From Bacteroidales bacterium UBA1769 (GTDB taxonomy: Bacteria > Bacteroidota > Bacteroidia > Bacteroidales > UBA932): 51,984 nt of DNA. A model generated the notes under the pieces. It had not been told where the DNA came from, made no database searches, and saw only the letters and a program-made list of their open reading frames with translations. Every line of letters starts with the position of its first letter. Position 1 is the first letter of the stretch. The position numbers and the translations under genes are program-made. The stretch covers positions 1-51,984 of the forward strand of contig DCGV01000073.1 in the NCBI GenBank assembly GCA_002314725.1. Direction: 5' to 3'. Below, in pieces: positions 8,820-17,521 of this stretch.

Positions 8820-9554
8820 ATGTCATCAATCAAATGGTTTAACGAGACTGATTCCACTAATAATCAGATAGTTAATGACAAAAAATCGCTCGAAGACAAA
8901 AGTGTCTACGCGACCCTGTTCCAGACATCCGGAAGGGGCCAGCGAGGGAATGTCTGGACCAGCCAAAAAGGTGACAATTTGTTATTCACAATACTCTTCA
9001 AGCCAAATAATATAGCCTCAAAGAGACAATTCATTATTTCACAGGCTGTTACTCTTGGTGTAGTTGATTATTTGGATTCTTATGGAATAAAAGCTACCAT
9101 AAAGTGGCCAAATGACATTTATGTCAATGATTTGAAAATCTGTGGTATCCTGATTGAAAATACTATTATGGGTGACAAATTGGCAGACAGCATTGTCGGG
9201 ATAGGATTAAACGTAAACCAGAAGATATTTGAAGGACTACCTAATCCTACATCCATAGTTCTTGAAAAACATACGGATGAAAGATTTGAGGTATATAATG
9301 AATTACCTAAAATATTGACCAATATTTTTTATTATTATGATATCATTGACACTCGTTCTGAATTGATAGAACAATCCTATCTTAATAAAATGTATCGAAA
9401 AGGTTCTTTCCATAGATACATTGATATCAATAATAATGTTGAATTTGAGGGAAAAATAATAGGCATCGATTCATCATCGTGCCTATTGGTTGAGTATCGT
9501 AACGGCGAAATCAGAAGATTTGCCTTTAAAGAGATCTCTTATGTTTTAAAGTAG
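8820..9554 (+). CDS. birA: Biotin--[acetyl-CoA-carboxylase] ligase
   Basis: Attaches biotin through biotinyl-AMP to biotin carboxyl-carrier proteins. Conserved features are TDSTNNQ at the start, the biotinyl-AMP loop SGRGQRG (~38-44), KWPNDIYVN (~90-98) and ICGILIEN. The protein is 244 residues and lacks the N-terminal helix-turn-helix, so it is a ligase only and not a repressor. Its last 29 bp overlap the 3' end of rpe on the other strand. Confidence 0.93.
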   Translation: MSSIKWFNETDSTNNQIVNDKKSLEDKSVYATLFQTSGRGQRGNVWTSQKGDNLLFTILFKPNNIASKRQFIISQAVTLGVVDYLDSYGIKATIKWPNDIYVNDLKICGILIENTIMGDKLADSIVGIGLNVNQKIFEGLPNPTSIVLEKHTDERFEVYNELPKILTNIFYYYDIIDTRSELIEQSYLNKMYRKGSFHRYIDINNNVEFEGKIIGIDSSSCLLVEYRNGEIRRFAFKEISYVLK

Positions 9555-10185
9555 AGATTGTTGCGTCAGGATTAGAAGAATTGAAAACGGCACTGGCAGC
9601 GACGATGACATCAACTCCGGCTGCTTCAACATCATCTACATTCAACGTACTGATACCGCCATCCATTTGGAGAAGACACTTTGGATTGATACTTTCTATC
9701 ATCTTCTTTACAGCTTTTGCTCTCTCTAAAGCGAGAGGCATAAATTTCTGTCCGCTGTAACCAGGTTCAACTGACATTACCAAAATATAATCGAGAGATT
9801 TGACAAATGGCTCCAATACGGAGATATCAGTAGCCGGTTTAATTGCCATACCAGCCTTCATTCCACATTCATGGATAGAATCTATCACAGATTGCGGATC
9901 CTTTGTCGCCTCATAATGAAAACTTAAGTATTGAACACCGGCTTCCGCAAAACGAGCCAGATATTTTTCTGGTTCAATTATCATCAAGTGTGCATCAAGG
10001 GGCTTATTGGTTTTTGAGAATATCGCCTTTACGACAGGAAATCCAAATGATATATTTGGAACGAACACGCCATCCATGATATCCAGATGAAACCAATCGG
10101 CTTCAGACTGGTTAACCATTTCGATATCTTTATTCAAATTGCCGAAATCGGCCGATAACATTGATAGCGCAATTATCCTCTCCAT
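9526..10185 (-). CDS. rpe: Ribulose-phosphate 3-epimerase
   Basis: Pentose phosphate pathway enzyme interconverting ribulose-5-phosphate and xylulose-5-phosphate; a TIM barrel. LSADF at the start, HLDIMDGVFVPN with the metal-binding His and Asp, DAHLMI, VMSVEPGYSGQKF and QMDGGIS are all present. Its 219 residues are normal. It follows pepD with one base between stop and start, in the dnaA-pepD-rpe direction. Confidence 0.96.
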   Translation of the reverse strand: MERIIALSMLSADFGNLNKDIEMVNQSEADWFHLDIMDGVFVPNISFGFPVVKAIFSKTNKPLDAHLMIIEPEKYLARFAEAGVQYLSFHYEATKDPQSVIDSIHECGMKAGMAIKPATDISVLEPFVKSLDYILVMSVEPGYSGQKFMPLALERAKAVKKMIESINPKCLLQMDGGISTLNVDDVEAAGVDVIVAASAVFNSSNPDATISTLKHKRSL

Positions 10186-10186
10186 A

Positions 10187-11617
10187 TTATGCCATTTTGA
10201 TCACCTCTTCAAGAAGAGCTACAAATTTATCAAGGGATGCAAGTTCCAGTCTCTCACCAGGAGCATGAACGCCTCGCAAAGTAGGGCCAAATGAGATCAT
10301 ATCCAAGTCTGGATAATTCTCCAAAAATAGACCACACTCCAATCCAGCGTGAATAGCTCTTACTATAGGATCAACTCCAAATAGTTTCTTATATGCATTG
10401 ACAGTCACATCTTTTATTGGTGAATCCATATTAGGTTTCCAACCTGGATACTCATTCTCGTGACGAACCTCAGCTCCAGCCATTTCAAATACGGTAGCAA
10501 ATCTATCACCGGCAAATTTTCTGGCGGAATTGATAGCACTCCTCTGACTAGATCCTATCCTGATAACATGTTCAGAGCCATCCATCTTCACAGATGCCAA
10601 ATTAGAAGAGGTTTCAACCAAACCCTTTAAATCCGCGCTCATAGCCAACACTCCATGAGGGGCTGTAATCAATGCATTTATCAAGTTGTTTGTAACTTTT
10701 TGGCAAATAGCTTTTCCAGTCCAAGCCACTGGTTCCATAGAGACATCAACATTTGAATCCGTAGTTGCATATTCTGCTTTTATTGCATTACTAGTCTCTT
10801 TTATGATTGCTTGAGCCGTGGCAATATCAGCAGAGTTTATTGCTAAAACGGCATAAGCTTCACGTGCTATTGCATTCCTCTTATTACCTCCGTTAATTTC
10901 ACACAATTCGAAGTGACAAGGTTTCAAATCATATAGAATTCTACCCAATTGCTGAACGGAATTGGCTCTTCCTTTGTCAATATCATCTCCACTATGGCCG
11001 CCCATTGCTCCAAATACTCGGATTTTATAGAAGTTCTTATTTTTACACTCTACTTCATCATATTTGAACAATGCTGTAGTATCCAATCCACCTGCACAAC
11101 CCACAAATAATTCACCTTCATCCTCCGAATCCAGATTAAGCAAAATTTTACCTGTCATAAAACCAGGTTGAAGAGCCTTTGCACCATCAAGACCTGTCTC
11201 TTCCGAAACAGTAAAAAGGGCCTCTATTCTACCATGAGACAACTCTTCATCTTCCAACAATGCAAGTTCTGCTGCTATACCGATACCGCAATCAGCTCCA
11301 AGAGTTGTATCTTTTGCTATCATCCAGCCATCTTCGATTACGTATTTGATTGGATCCTTGGAGAAATCGTGCTCAACGCCACTATTCTTTTCACACACCA
11401 TATCGGAATGGCTCTGTAAAATGATGGTAGGACGCGATTCTGCACCTTTGGTTGCAGGTTTTACAATCATTACGTTACCTACCTTATCGGTATGGCATTC
11501 AAGATCTCTATCTTTTGCGAATTTTTGCAAATAAGCGATTATCTGCTCTTCGTGACCGGATTCACGGGGAATACATACAATCTCACGAAAGAATGAAAGG
11601 ACTTTTTCTGAATTCAT
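10187..11617 (-). CDS. pepD: Aminoacyl-histidine dipeptidase (M20C)
   Basis: Cytosolic metallopeptidase of family M20C that cleaves Xaa-His and other dipeptides. Metal ligands and catalytic residues appear as SHSDMVCEK (~80), TTLGADCGIG (~118), SEETGLDGA (~148) and the C-terminal AIHAGLECG (~437). A lid/dimerisation domain sits between them (GAMGGHSGDD near 207). 476 residues, typical. It lies between dnaA and rpe; a terminator-like hairpin stands between dnaA and pepD. Confidence 0.94.
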   Translation of the reverse strand: MNSEKVLSFFREIVCIPRESGHEEQIIAYLQKFAKDRDLECHTDKVGNVMIVKPATKGAESRPTIILQSHSDMVCEKNSGVEHDFSKDPIKYVIEDGWMIAKDTTLGADCGIGIAAELALLEDEELSHGRIEALFTVSEETGLDGAKALQPGFMTGKILLNLDSEDEGELFVGCAGGLDTTALFKYDEVECKNKNFYKIRVFGAMGGHSGDDIDKGRANSVQQLGRILYDLKPCHFELCEINGGNKRNAIAREAYAVLAINSADIATAQAIIKETSNAIKAEYATTDSNVDVSMEPVAWTGKAICQKVTNNLINALITAPHGVLAMSADLKGLVETSSNLASVKMDGSEHVIRIGSSQRSAINSARKFAGDRFATVFEMAGAEVRHENEYPGWKPNMDSPIKDVTVNAYKKLFGVDPIVRAIHAGLECGLFLENYPDLDMISFGPTLRGVHAPGERLELASLDKFVALLEEVIKMA

Positions 11618-11646
11618 ATCATTATTTTTATATTATCATAAAAAAC

Positions 11647-11678
11647 AAGAAACCGCTTCGTACAGGAGGCAGTTTCTT
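11647..11678 (-). terminator. Probable intrinsic terminator after dnaA
   Basis: Arms 11647-11656 and 11669-11678 pair over 10 bp with a wobble and a 12-nt loop. On the minus strand the hairpin directly follows the dnaA stop and is followed by a T-rich run. Confidence 0.65.
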
Positions 11679-13118
11679 CTAGTTTTGAGTAGTTATCTGT
11701 TTCTCAATATCGGAGACATATTGTCGGAACGAACGGTCGGTATCTATCAAATCACAAACTGTATTATAAGCATGCAACACAGTAGCATGATCCTTTCCAC
11801 CCAATTGAGCCCCGATTGACGACAAAGACGTTTTGGTCAGGTTGCGACTTAAATACATCGCAATTTGTCGAGCTTGTACAATCTCTCGTTTTCTAGTTTT
11901 GGACAAGAACTGATCTATTGTAACATTGAAATAGTTACAAACCATATTTTGTATCCTCGGAATTGTTATTTCAACCTGTGGTTCATTGACAATCTTCTCA
12001 ACAAGATCTTTAGCCAAATCAACTGTTATATCCTTCTTGGAGAATGTACTTGTCGCAATCAATGATACGATTATACCTTCAAGTTCCCGTACGTTGGATT
12101 TAACTTTATGTGCCAGGAATTCAATCACATCATTGGATAGAGAAACACCCTCTTGTTCGCACTTAGATTTCAAGATTGCGACTCTAGTTTCGAAACCTGG
12201 AGGAAGCAACTCAGCAGAAAGCCCCCATTTGAATCTTGAAAGCAATCTATGCTCAAGACCTTGTAGATCGACAGGAGGTCTATCTGAAGTCAATACCAAC
12301 TGCTTCCCGCATCTATGAAGGTAATCAAAAATATGGAAGAATGCGTTCTGAGTCCCTTTCTTATCGGCAAACTCCTGAACATCATCGATGATCAGTACAT
12401 CTATTTGTTGATAGAAATGAATAAAATCAGCTACTTGGCTGCTGTCATTGCTGTTTCTGGCAGCACAACTAGCATTCATATATTGATTCAGGAAAGTATT
12501 TGCATTAACATACAAAACCACCTTTTCTGGATATTTCTCTTTGACAGCTAATCCAATAGCCTGAGCCAAGTGAGTCTTGCCCAAACCAGGACCGCCATAT
12601 ATGAACAATGGATTGAAAGTACTCTTCCCAGGATTTACCGATATGCTCACACCGGCAGCACGTCCCAATCTATTGCACTCACCCTCTATGAAATTATCGA
12701 AAGAGTATCTTGGATTAAGTTCTGGATCAATCTTTAACTTTTGAATACCAGGTATAGCATAAAAACTTCCGTTATACTTGGCAGCATCTTCATATGAGGA
12801 TATTTCAGGATTTGATGGAGCCTTTTTGTTATTGGATGGCGTAGTTACAGATTCGCCCTCTATGACACTGACGTTGTAAACCAATCTAACATCGGGACCA
12901 ATAACGCGCTGAAGAGTCTTACCTAGAAGGTTAATGTAATTCTCCTCAATATACTCTCTATAGAAATCGGATGGAACAGAGAGTTTAAGAACAGAATCTT
13001 CAAGTGAAACCGGTTTCAAAGGTGAGAACCAAGCCTTGAAAGCCTGCTCAGAGACGTTGTCCCTGATGATGGCCAAGCACTGCTCCCACATCTGATAGAT
13101 ATTGCGATTTTCACTCAT
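11679..13118 (-). CDS. dnaA: Chromosomal replication initiator DnaA
   Basis: Binds DnaA boxes, opens the origin and loads the helicase. Domain I is at the N-terminus (MWEQCLAIIRD), linker domain II ~90-130, AAA+ domain III has Walker A GGPGLGKT (~176) and Walker B LIIDDVQEF (~243), and domain IV carries the signature GGKDHATVLHA (~439). I take ATG 13118 as the start (479 residues); a second ATG is at 13121, and the frame runs on to a TTG at 13151 in poorly conserved residues. The upstream gap is extremely AT-rich. Confidence 0.95.
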   Translation of the reverse strand: MSENRNIYQMWEQCLAIIRDNVSEQAFKAWFSPLKPVSLEDSVLKLSVPSDFYREYIEENYINLLGKTLQRVIGPDVRLVYNVSVIEGESVTTPSNNKKAPSNPEISSYEDAAKYNGSFYAIPGIQKLKIDPELNPRYSFDNFIEGECNRLGRAAGVSISVNPGKSTFNPLFIYGGPGLGKTHLAQAIGLAVKEKYPEKVVLYVNANTFLNQYMNASCAARNSNDSSQVADFIHFYQQIDVLIIDDVQEFADKKGTQNAFFHIFDYLHRCGKQLVLTSDRPPVDLQGLEHRLLSRFKWGLSAELLPPGFETRVAILKSKCEQEGVSLSNDVIEFLAHKVKSNVRELEGIIVSLIATSTFSKKDITVDLAKDLVEKIVNEPQVEITIPRIQNMVCNYFNVTIDQFLSKTRKREIVQARQIAMYLSRNLTKTSLSSIGAQLGGKDHATVLHAYNTVCDLIDTDRSFRQYVSDIEKQITTQN

Positions 13119-13121
13119 CAT

Positions 13122-13331
13122 TTTTTTTGTCGATTTTGCCTTTTCTCTCAATGCAAAAATGATAAAAAAAATGTGATAAAAAAATTATTTTTCTGTTGTT
13201 TTTTTCGAAAATATTATAAGTGTCTAATTATCAGTAATAAAATTTTTAAAATTTATATATCACTGATTATCAATTATTTACAAACTTTTCAAATTCTATC
13301 TTATTGATAATCATAGTAATAAAAAATGTAT
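13122..13331. other. AT-rich gap upstream of dnaA (possible oriC or regulatory region)
   Basis: About 210 bp with very low G+C between dnaA and the amidase, both on the minus strand. It contains several TTATCA/TGATAA words (for example near 13225, 13267, 13305) and TGTGATAAA near 13173. A DnaA-box-like TTATCAACA lies at 13345-13353 inside the amidase 3' end. These could be DnaA sites for autoregulation or an origin; no perfect TTATCCACA is seen. Confidence 0.4.
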
Positions 13332-14513
13332 TTATTCAACAGAGTTATCAACAGAAATTATGAACGCCTGAGGGAAAGTTTTTTTAATATTTTTGAGCTC
13401 TTTTGAAGCCTCTTCTTTACTGGAGAACTCTCCAATGCAATATTTGTAAAAACCGTTCAAAAAAAGTTCATCGATACCCTTAGTTCCCTTGAAATCCGGA
13501 GCATTCAAAGAGACATGTTTTTTTGATGCAAGAATCTGAATTTTATAAACAGTTTTCTTCTCAGTATTCAAAGAAGGCGGATCAATTTTCTCTTCAACTT
13601 TCTCCTCTTTTGAAATCTCATCTTCAACTTTTTCCACAACCTTAGTTTCAACACGCTGTTCTGTGCTCTTTTCCACTGGTGTTGAAGTTGCAGAGATAGC
13701 ATTACTATTTACTCCTGTCTCATATTGTCCTTTAAAATTTTCAAAAGCAGAGAAAATCTTGTCAGCTATTTGTGATCTTGACGATGCATCACTTAGATAT
13801 TTTCTATCAGCTGAAGATGAGATAAATCCTATCTCTATTAGCACAGATGGCATTGTGGTTCTCCATAACACTAGAAGGGGCCCCTGTTTTACACCTCTGC
13901 TTTTTACAATAGGCCCTGTCTTCAATGCATTGTCAACACATGTTGCCATTTCAATACTCTGCTCAAAAAAAGCATTTTGCATCAAATTGAAAAATATATA
14001 AGACTCCGGCACATTTGGATCGAACCCTTGATAAGTTGTGGAATAGTCATCTTCAAGAAGGATAACAGAATTCTCTCTCTTACTTACCTCCATATTGGAT
14101 GAATTCTTATCAGTACCCATTACAAATACTTCTGTACCGTTAGCCGAGGATTTACCACCGACAGAATTGACATGAATCGAGATAAAAAGGTCGGCATGAT
14201 TCCTATTGGCGATATTAGTTCGCTCATTCAATGAAATGAATACATCTGTCGATCTTGTATAAATCACTTTAATATCCGGATATTTCTCACTGATCAGTTT
14301 ACCGAGTTTAAGTGCAACATCCAGATTGATACTCTTTTCTTGTAATTTCTTATCTGGAGATACAGCTCCGGGGTCATGACCGCCATGTCCGGCGTCAATT
14401 ACAACACATTTCAACTTTATCTCCGGTCCATTTTGTGCGGTCAGTCTGATTGGACAGAGTGTCATTAATAATATAATAAGAAACAGACCTACTCTATTTA
14501 ACATGGTTGGCAT
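13332..14513 (-). CDS. N-acetylmuramoyl-L-alanine amidase with SPOR domain
   Basis: Periplasmic zinc amidase (Amidase_3) that cleaves the lactyl-L-alanine bond of peptidoglycan during daughter-cell separation. A signal peptide precedes the catalytic domain, which has DAGHGGHDPGA (~40), SIHVNS (~115) and LIEIGFISS (~225). A Glu/Lys/Val-rich linker (~265-315) leads to a C-terminal SPOR domain (YKIQILASKK onward) for binding denuded septal glycan. ATGs at 14513 and 14504 are both possible starts. Length 393. It is divergent from lptD. Confidence 0.92.
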   Translation of the reverse strand: MPTMLNRVGLFLIILLMTLCPIRLTAQNGPEIKLKCVVIDAGHGGHDPGAVSPDKKLQEKSINLDVALKLGKLISEKYPDIKVIYTRSTDVFISLNERTNIANRNHADLFISIHVNSVGGKSSANGTEVFVMGTDKNSSNMEVSKRENSVILLEDDYSTTYQGFDPNVPESYIFFNLMQNAFFEQSIEMATCVDNALKTGPIVKSRGVKQGPLLVLWRTTMPSVLIEIGFISSSADRKYLSDASSRSQIADKIFSAFENFKGQYETGVNSNAISATSTPVEKSTEQRVETKVVEKVEDEISKEEKVEEKIDPPSLNTEKKTVYKIQILASKKHVSLNAPDFKGTKGIDELFLNGFYKYCIGEFSSKEEASKELKNIKKTFPQAFIISVDNSVE

Positions 14514-14544
14514 ATAAATTGATGCAAATAATCGTAAATTTTAC

Positions 14545-14552
14545 TAACTTTG
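14545..14552 (+). promoter_or_regulatory. -7 promoter element (TAACTTTG) for lptD
   Basis: TAACTTTG fits TAnnTTTG and lies 38 bp before the lptD start in the divergent gap. A TTG at the preferred spacing is not present. Confidence 0.55.
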
Positions 14553-14590
14553 CCCTTTTGCAAAGGTATACAAAAATCAGATTAATCTAA

Positions 14591-17266
14591 ATGGGATTCA
14601 AGAGAGTTTCCACACTGTTATCAACAATTTTGGCTTTTTTATTCTGCATTGACACGTCAGCGCAGAATGGACCAGATTCTTTACTGATAGCGCCTACACC
14701 TCTTGACTCTCTTGTTATCGCTCAAGACTCTCTTTTATTTCAAGATTCCCTTTTATTGGCAGAAAAGTCAGCCATTGTTAAAGGTTCCATAGACAGACCA
14801 GCTTTTTCAACTGCAAGGGATTCTGTCATAGAGGTTTTCAAAGAGGGTCAAAAGGTAGTCTACTATTTTGGAGATGTTACCGCCACTTATGGCGACTTGT
14901 CAATCAAATCTGACTACATGTCCTATAATCTTGATTTAAACACTCTATTCGCACGCGGAACCCGTGATACCATTGCCAATGAGATAATAGGCATGCCCGA
15001 GATGTCTGATGGTAAAAGCACCTATCAAATGGAGGAGTTGTACTACAACTTTAACACCAAGAAGGCAAAGATTAAGAATATGGCGACACAGCAGGACGAC
15101 GGAAAGTTGGTGGGCGATAACCTAAAGATGATGCCGGATAAATCCATCAATATTTCAGGTGGTAAATATACTGTTTGTGACGCTGAACATCCACATTACT
15201 ATCTTAGGATGACAGCAGCAAAGGTCATTACCGAACCAAAGCAAAAAACAGTATTTGGACCGGCATATCCAGTGATAGCGGATGTTCCTATCCCTATTGC
15301 GCTCCCATTCGGATTCGTTCCGGAGATGCCTGACAGGGCAAGTGGTATCCTTATTCCGACATACGGAGAAGAGACAGCCCGCGGATTATATTTAAGAGAC
15401 TTCGGCTACTCTTTCGTCATAGGAGATTATGTTGATCTGGCTTTTACAGGAGATATCTATTCATATGGATCATGGGCTGCAAGAGTAACCTCCAGATATA
15501 ACGTAAAGTATAAATTCAACGGTTCATTATCCATCAACTATTCAAACGATATAACAGGAGAGAGAGGAGAACCGGATTTCACACAATCAACCAACTTCGG
15601 TGTAACTTGGAGCCATTCTCAAGATTCAAAAGCAAGACCAGGTACTTCATTCAAGGCATCAGTGAACTTTTCCAGCCCTTCCAACAATCGATACAACACC
15701 CAAAGTATCAACGAAGGTCTTCAGAATCAGATGTCATCATCCATCTCATATTCGAGGACATGGACTAACGTAAACTTCTCCATCAACGCCCTTCACAGTC
15801 AGAACTCCCGCGACAGTTCATATGCTGTAACACTTCCTAACTTCACGTTGAGCGTTAATAGATTCTATCCATTTAAAAACAACAATAGAGTGGGAAAGGA
15901 ACGTGTGTGGGAGAAGATATCGCTAAGTTATAGTACAACTCTTCAAAATAAAGTCAATTTCAAATTGAATGAACTTTTGAATGATCCGGCAAGTCTTGTT
16001 AACAAGATGAGCAATGGTATGACACATAGCTTTGCCATTGGATTACCATCATTCACCCTATTGAAATATTTAAATTTCAGTCCATCAGTCTCTTACGGAA
16101 TGAACTGGTTTTTCAGAGAACAGCAAGTTGAATATGATCCCGAATCAGATAAGATTATTCAAACCCTATCAGATCAATTCAGTACATTCGGCGTCAGCCA
16201 ATCATTCTCTGCAGGCATTTCCATGAGTACGCGCCTTTATGGTATGTTCAATTTCGGTAATAAAGGCAAATTGCAAGCTATCCGGCACATGATAACGCCA
16301 TCATTCAGTTTCAGTTGGCAACCGGAAATGGGTGTACCTATGAACGGATATATGACGTACAATTATGTTGACAAAAATGGAGTAACGAAGAGTCATGAAT
16401 ATAACAAATATTCAGGGATGCTATACTCACCTCCAGGCAAAGGTAAAAGAGCGGCGCTTTCATTCTCTTTTGGAAACAACCTTGAAGCTAAGATCAGAAA
16501 TGATCAGGATACAGCTGAAAATGCTACCAAAAAGGTTAAACTGCTTGATCAGTTAAATATAGGTGGTTCATACAATTTCTTGGCTGAGCAGTTTAAACTT
16601 TCAAACATTTCCATTAGTGGTAGTACAACAATATTCGGAAAACTTGGTTTAAATGGTAACATGAGTGTCGATCCGTATGCTATAGATGAAAAAGGTGCGC
16701 GCATCAACACTTTGAATGTTGTTAAAACAGGTGTACTGGGCAGGCTTACCAATGCAAGTCTCTCTACATCTTACTCGTTCAGTGGCGGTGGCAAGTATGA
16801 GGGAAATGATGGTCATACATCATCAATAAAAGATGAATATGCCAGGATTTATTACCATCCAATTACTGGAGAGTATATTCCAGGAGGTTGGGTATACTAT
16901 TTGAATCCAAATATACCTTGGTCATTGAATCTGTCTTATAGTTATTCATATACAAAAGCTTACCAATACACGAATGAGACTCTCCAAGTCAAGAATAATC
17001 ATATACAGACGTTAGGTATCTCCGGCCAAGTAAGATTAACTCCGGCAATGAATATCAGTGTCAATAGTGGACTGGATATCACAAAGATGGCATTAGCCAC
17101 CACTCAAGTCAGCGCCACTTACGATTTGCACTGTTTTGCGATATCTGTTTCTTGGGTACCTACAGGCCAATGGCAGAGTTGGAGTTTCAGAATAGCTGCC
17201 AAAGCTTCAGCATTGGCTGACATCATGCAATTCAAGAAGGCTTCAAGTTACTGGGATAATCAGTAG
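14591..17266 (+). CDS. Putative LPS-assembly protein LptD
   Basis: Outer-membrane beta-barrel that, with LptE, inserts lipopolysaccharide into the outer leaflet. A signal peptide ends near SAQN. A Ser/Leu/Asp-rich stretch (residues 25-60) precedes the OstA-like periplasmic jellyroll (YYFGDVTATYGDLSIKSD onward, ~95-215). The rest is a barrel with alternating aromatic strands and many N/S/Y residues. At 891 residues it matches Bacteroidota members annotated as LptD. It stops with TAG, immediately followed by the first heptamer array. Confidence 0.85.
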   Translation: MGFKRVSTLLSTILAFLFCIDTSAQNGPDSLLIAPTPLDSLVIAQDSLLFQDSLLLAEKSAIVKGSIDRPAFSTARDSVIEVFKEGQKVVYYFGDVTATYGDLSIKSDYMSYNLDLNTLFARGTRDTIANEIIGMPEMSDGKSTYQMEELYYNFNTKKAKIKNMATQQDDGKLVGDNLKMMPDKSINISGGKYTVCDAEHPHYYLRMTAAKVITEPKQKTVFGPAYPVIADVPIPIALPFGFVPEMPDRASGILIPTYGEETARGLYLRDFGYSFVIGDYVDLAFTGDIYSYGSWAARVTSRYNVKYKFNGSLSINYSNDITGERGEPDFTQSTNFGVTWSHSQDSKARPGTSFKASVNFSSPSNNRYNTQSINEGLQNQMSSSISYSRTWTNVNFSINALHSQNSRDSSYAVTLPNFTLSVNRFYPFKNNNRVGKERVWEKISLSYSTTLQNKVNFKLNELLNDPASLVNKMSNGMTHSFAIGLPSFTLLKYLNFSPSVSYGMNWFFREQQVEYDPESDKIIQTLSDQFSTFGVSQSFSAGISMSTRLYGMFNFGNKGKLQAIRHMITPSFSFSWQPEMGVPMNGYMTYNYVDKNGVTKSHEYNKYSGMLYSPPGKGKRAALSFSFGNNLEAKIRNDQDTAENATKKVKLLDQLNIGGSYNFLAEQFKLSNISISGSTTIFGKLGLNGNMSVDPYAIDEKGARINTLNVVKTGVLGRLTNASLSTSYSFSGGGKYEGNDGHTSSIKDEYARIYYHPITGEYIPGGWVYYLNPNIPWSLNLSYSYSYTKAYQYTNETLQVKNNHIQTLGISGQVRLTPAMNISVNSGLDITKMALATTQVSATYDLHCFAISVSWVPTGQWQSWSFRIAAKASALADIMQFKKASSYWDNQ

Positions 17267-17267
17267 T

Positions 17268-17376
17268 TGAGAGTCTAGAGTCTAGAGTCTAGAGTCTAGA
17301 GTTAAAAGTTATTACTCTGGACTCTAATCTCTGGACTCTAATCTCTGGACTCTGGACTCTGGACTCTGGACTCTGA
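17268..17376. repeat. Heptamer array, locus 1 (lptD-rho)
   Basis: Perfect 7-bp phase on both sides of a 4-nt centre. Left arm: TGAGAGT (17268), four CTAGAGT (17275-17302) and TAAAAGT (17303-17309). Centre: TATT (17310-17313). Right arm: nine units ACTCTGG/ACTCTAA/TCTCTGG from 17314 to 17376. The arms are reverse complementary with some mismatches, so the RNA could fold into one long hairpin. The array begins directly after the lptD TAG. Related arrays are at 19233 and 44510. Confidence 0.95.
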
Positions 17377-17404
17377 GCTACGGCGGACTTTCTATGATTT
17401 ATTT

Positions 17405-17433
17405 TTGTTTTTCAATCAAAAATATTAACTTTG
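17405..17433 (+). promoter_or_regulatory. Promoter for rho
   Basis: TTG at 17405-17407 and TAACTTTG at 17426-17433, separated by 18 bp, fit the Bacteroidota consensus. Transcription would start near 17440, giving a leader of about 80 nt before rho. Confidence 0.75.
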
Positions 17434-17455
17434 TATTCAAATAATCACATTCAGA

Positions 17456-17507
17456 GGACTTAAAGAGATTTTTTGTTGGGTTATTCTATCCGTAAGTCCC
17501 CTTTTTT
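17456..17507 (+). promoter_or_regulatory. Terminator-like hairpin in the rho leader
   Basis: GGACTTA (17456-17462) pairs with TAAGTCC (17493-17499); the second arm is followed by CC and six Ts (17502-17507). The hairpin has the form of an intrinsic terminator within the 5' leader, 14 bp before the rho start. The 30-nt loop is U-rich, so an alternative fold is possible. Confidence 0.5.
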
Positions 17508-17521
17508 CCTATCAATAATAA

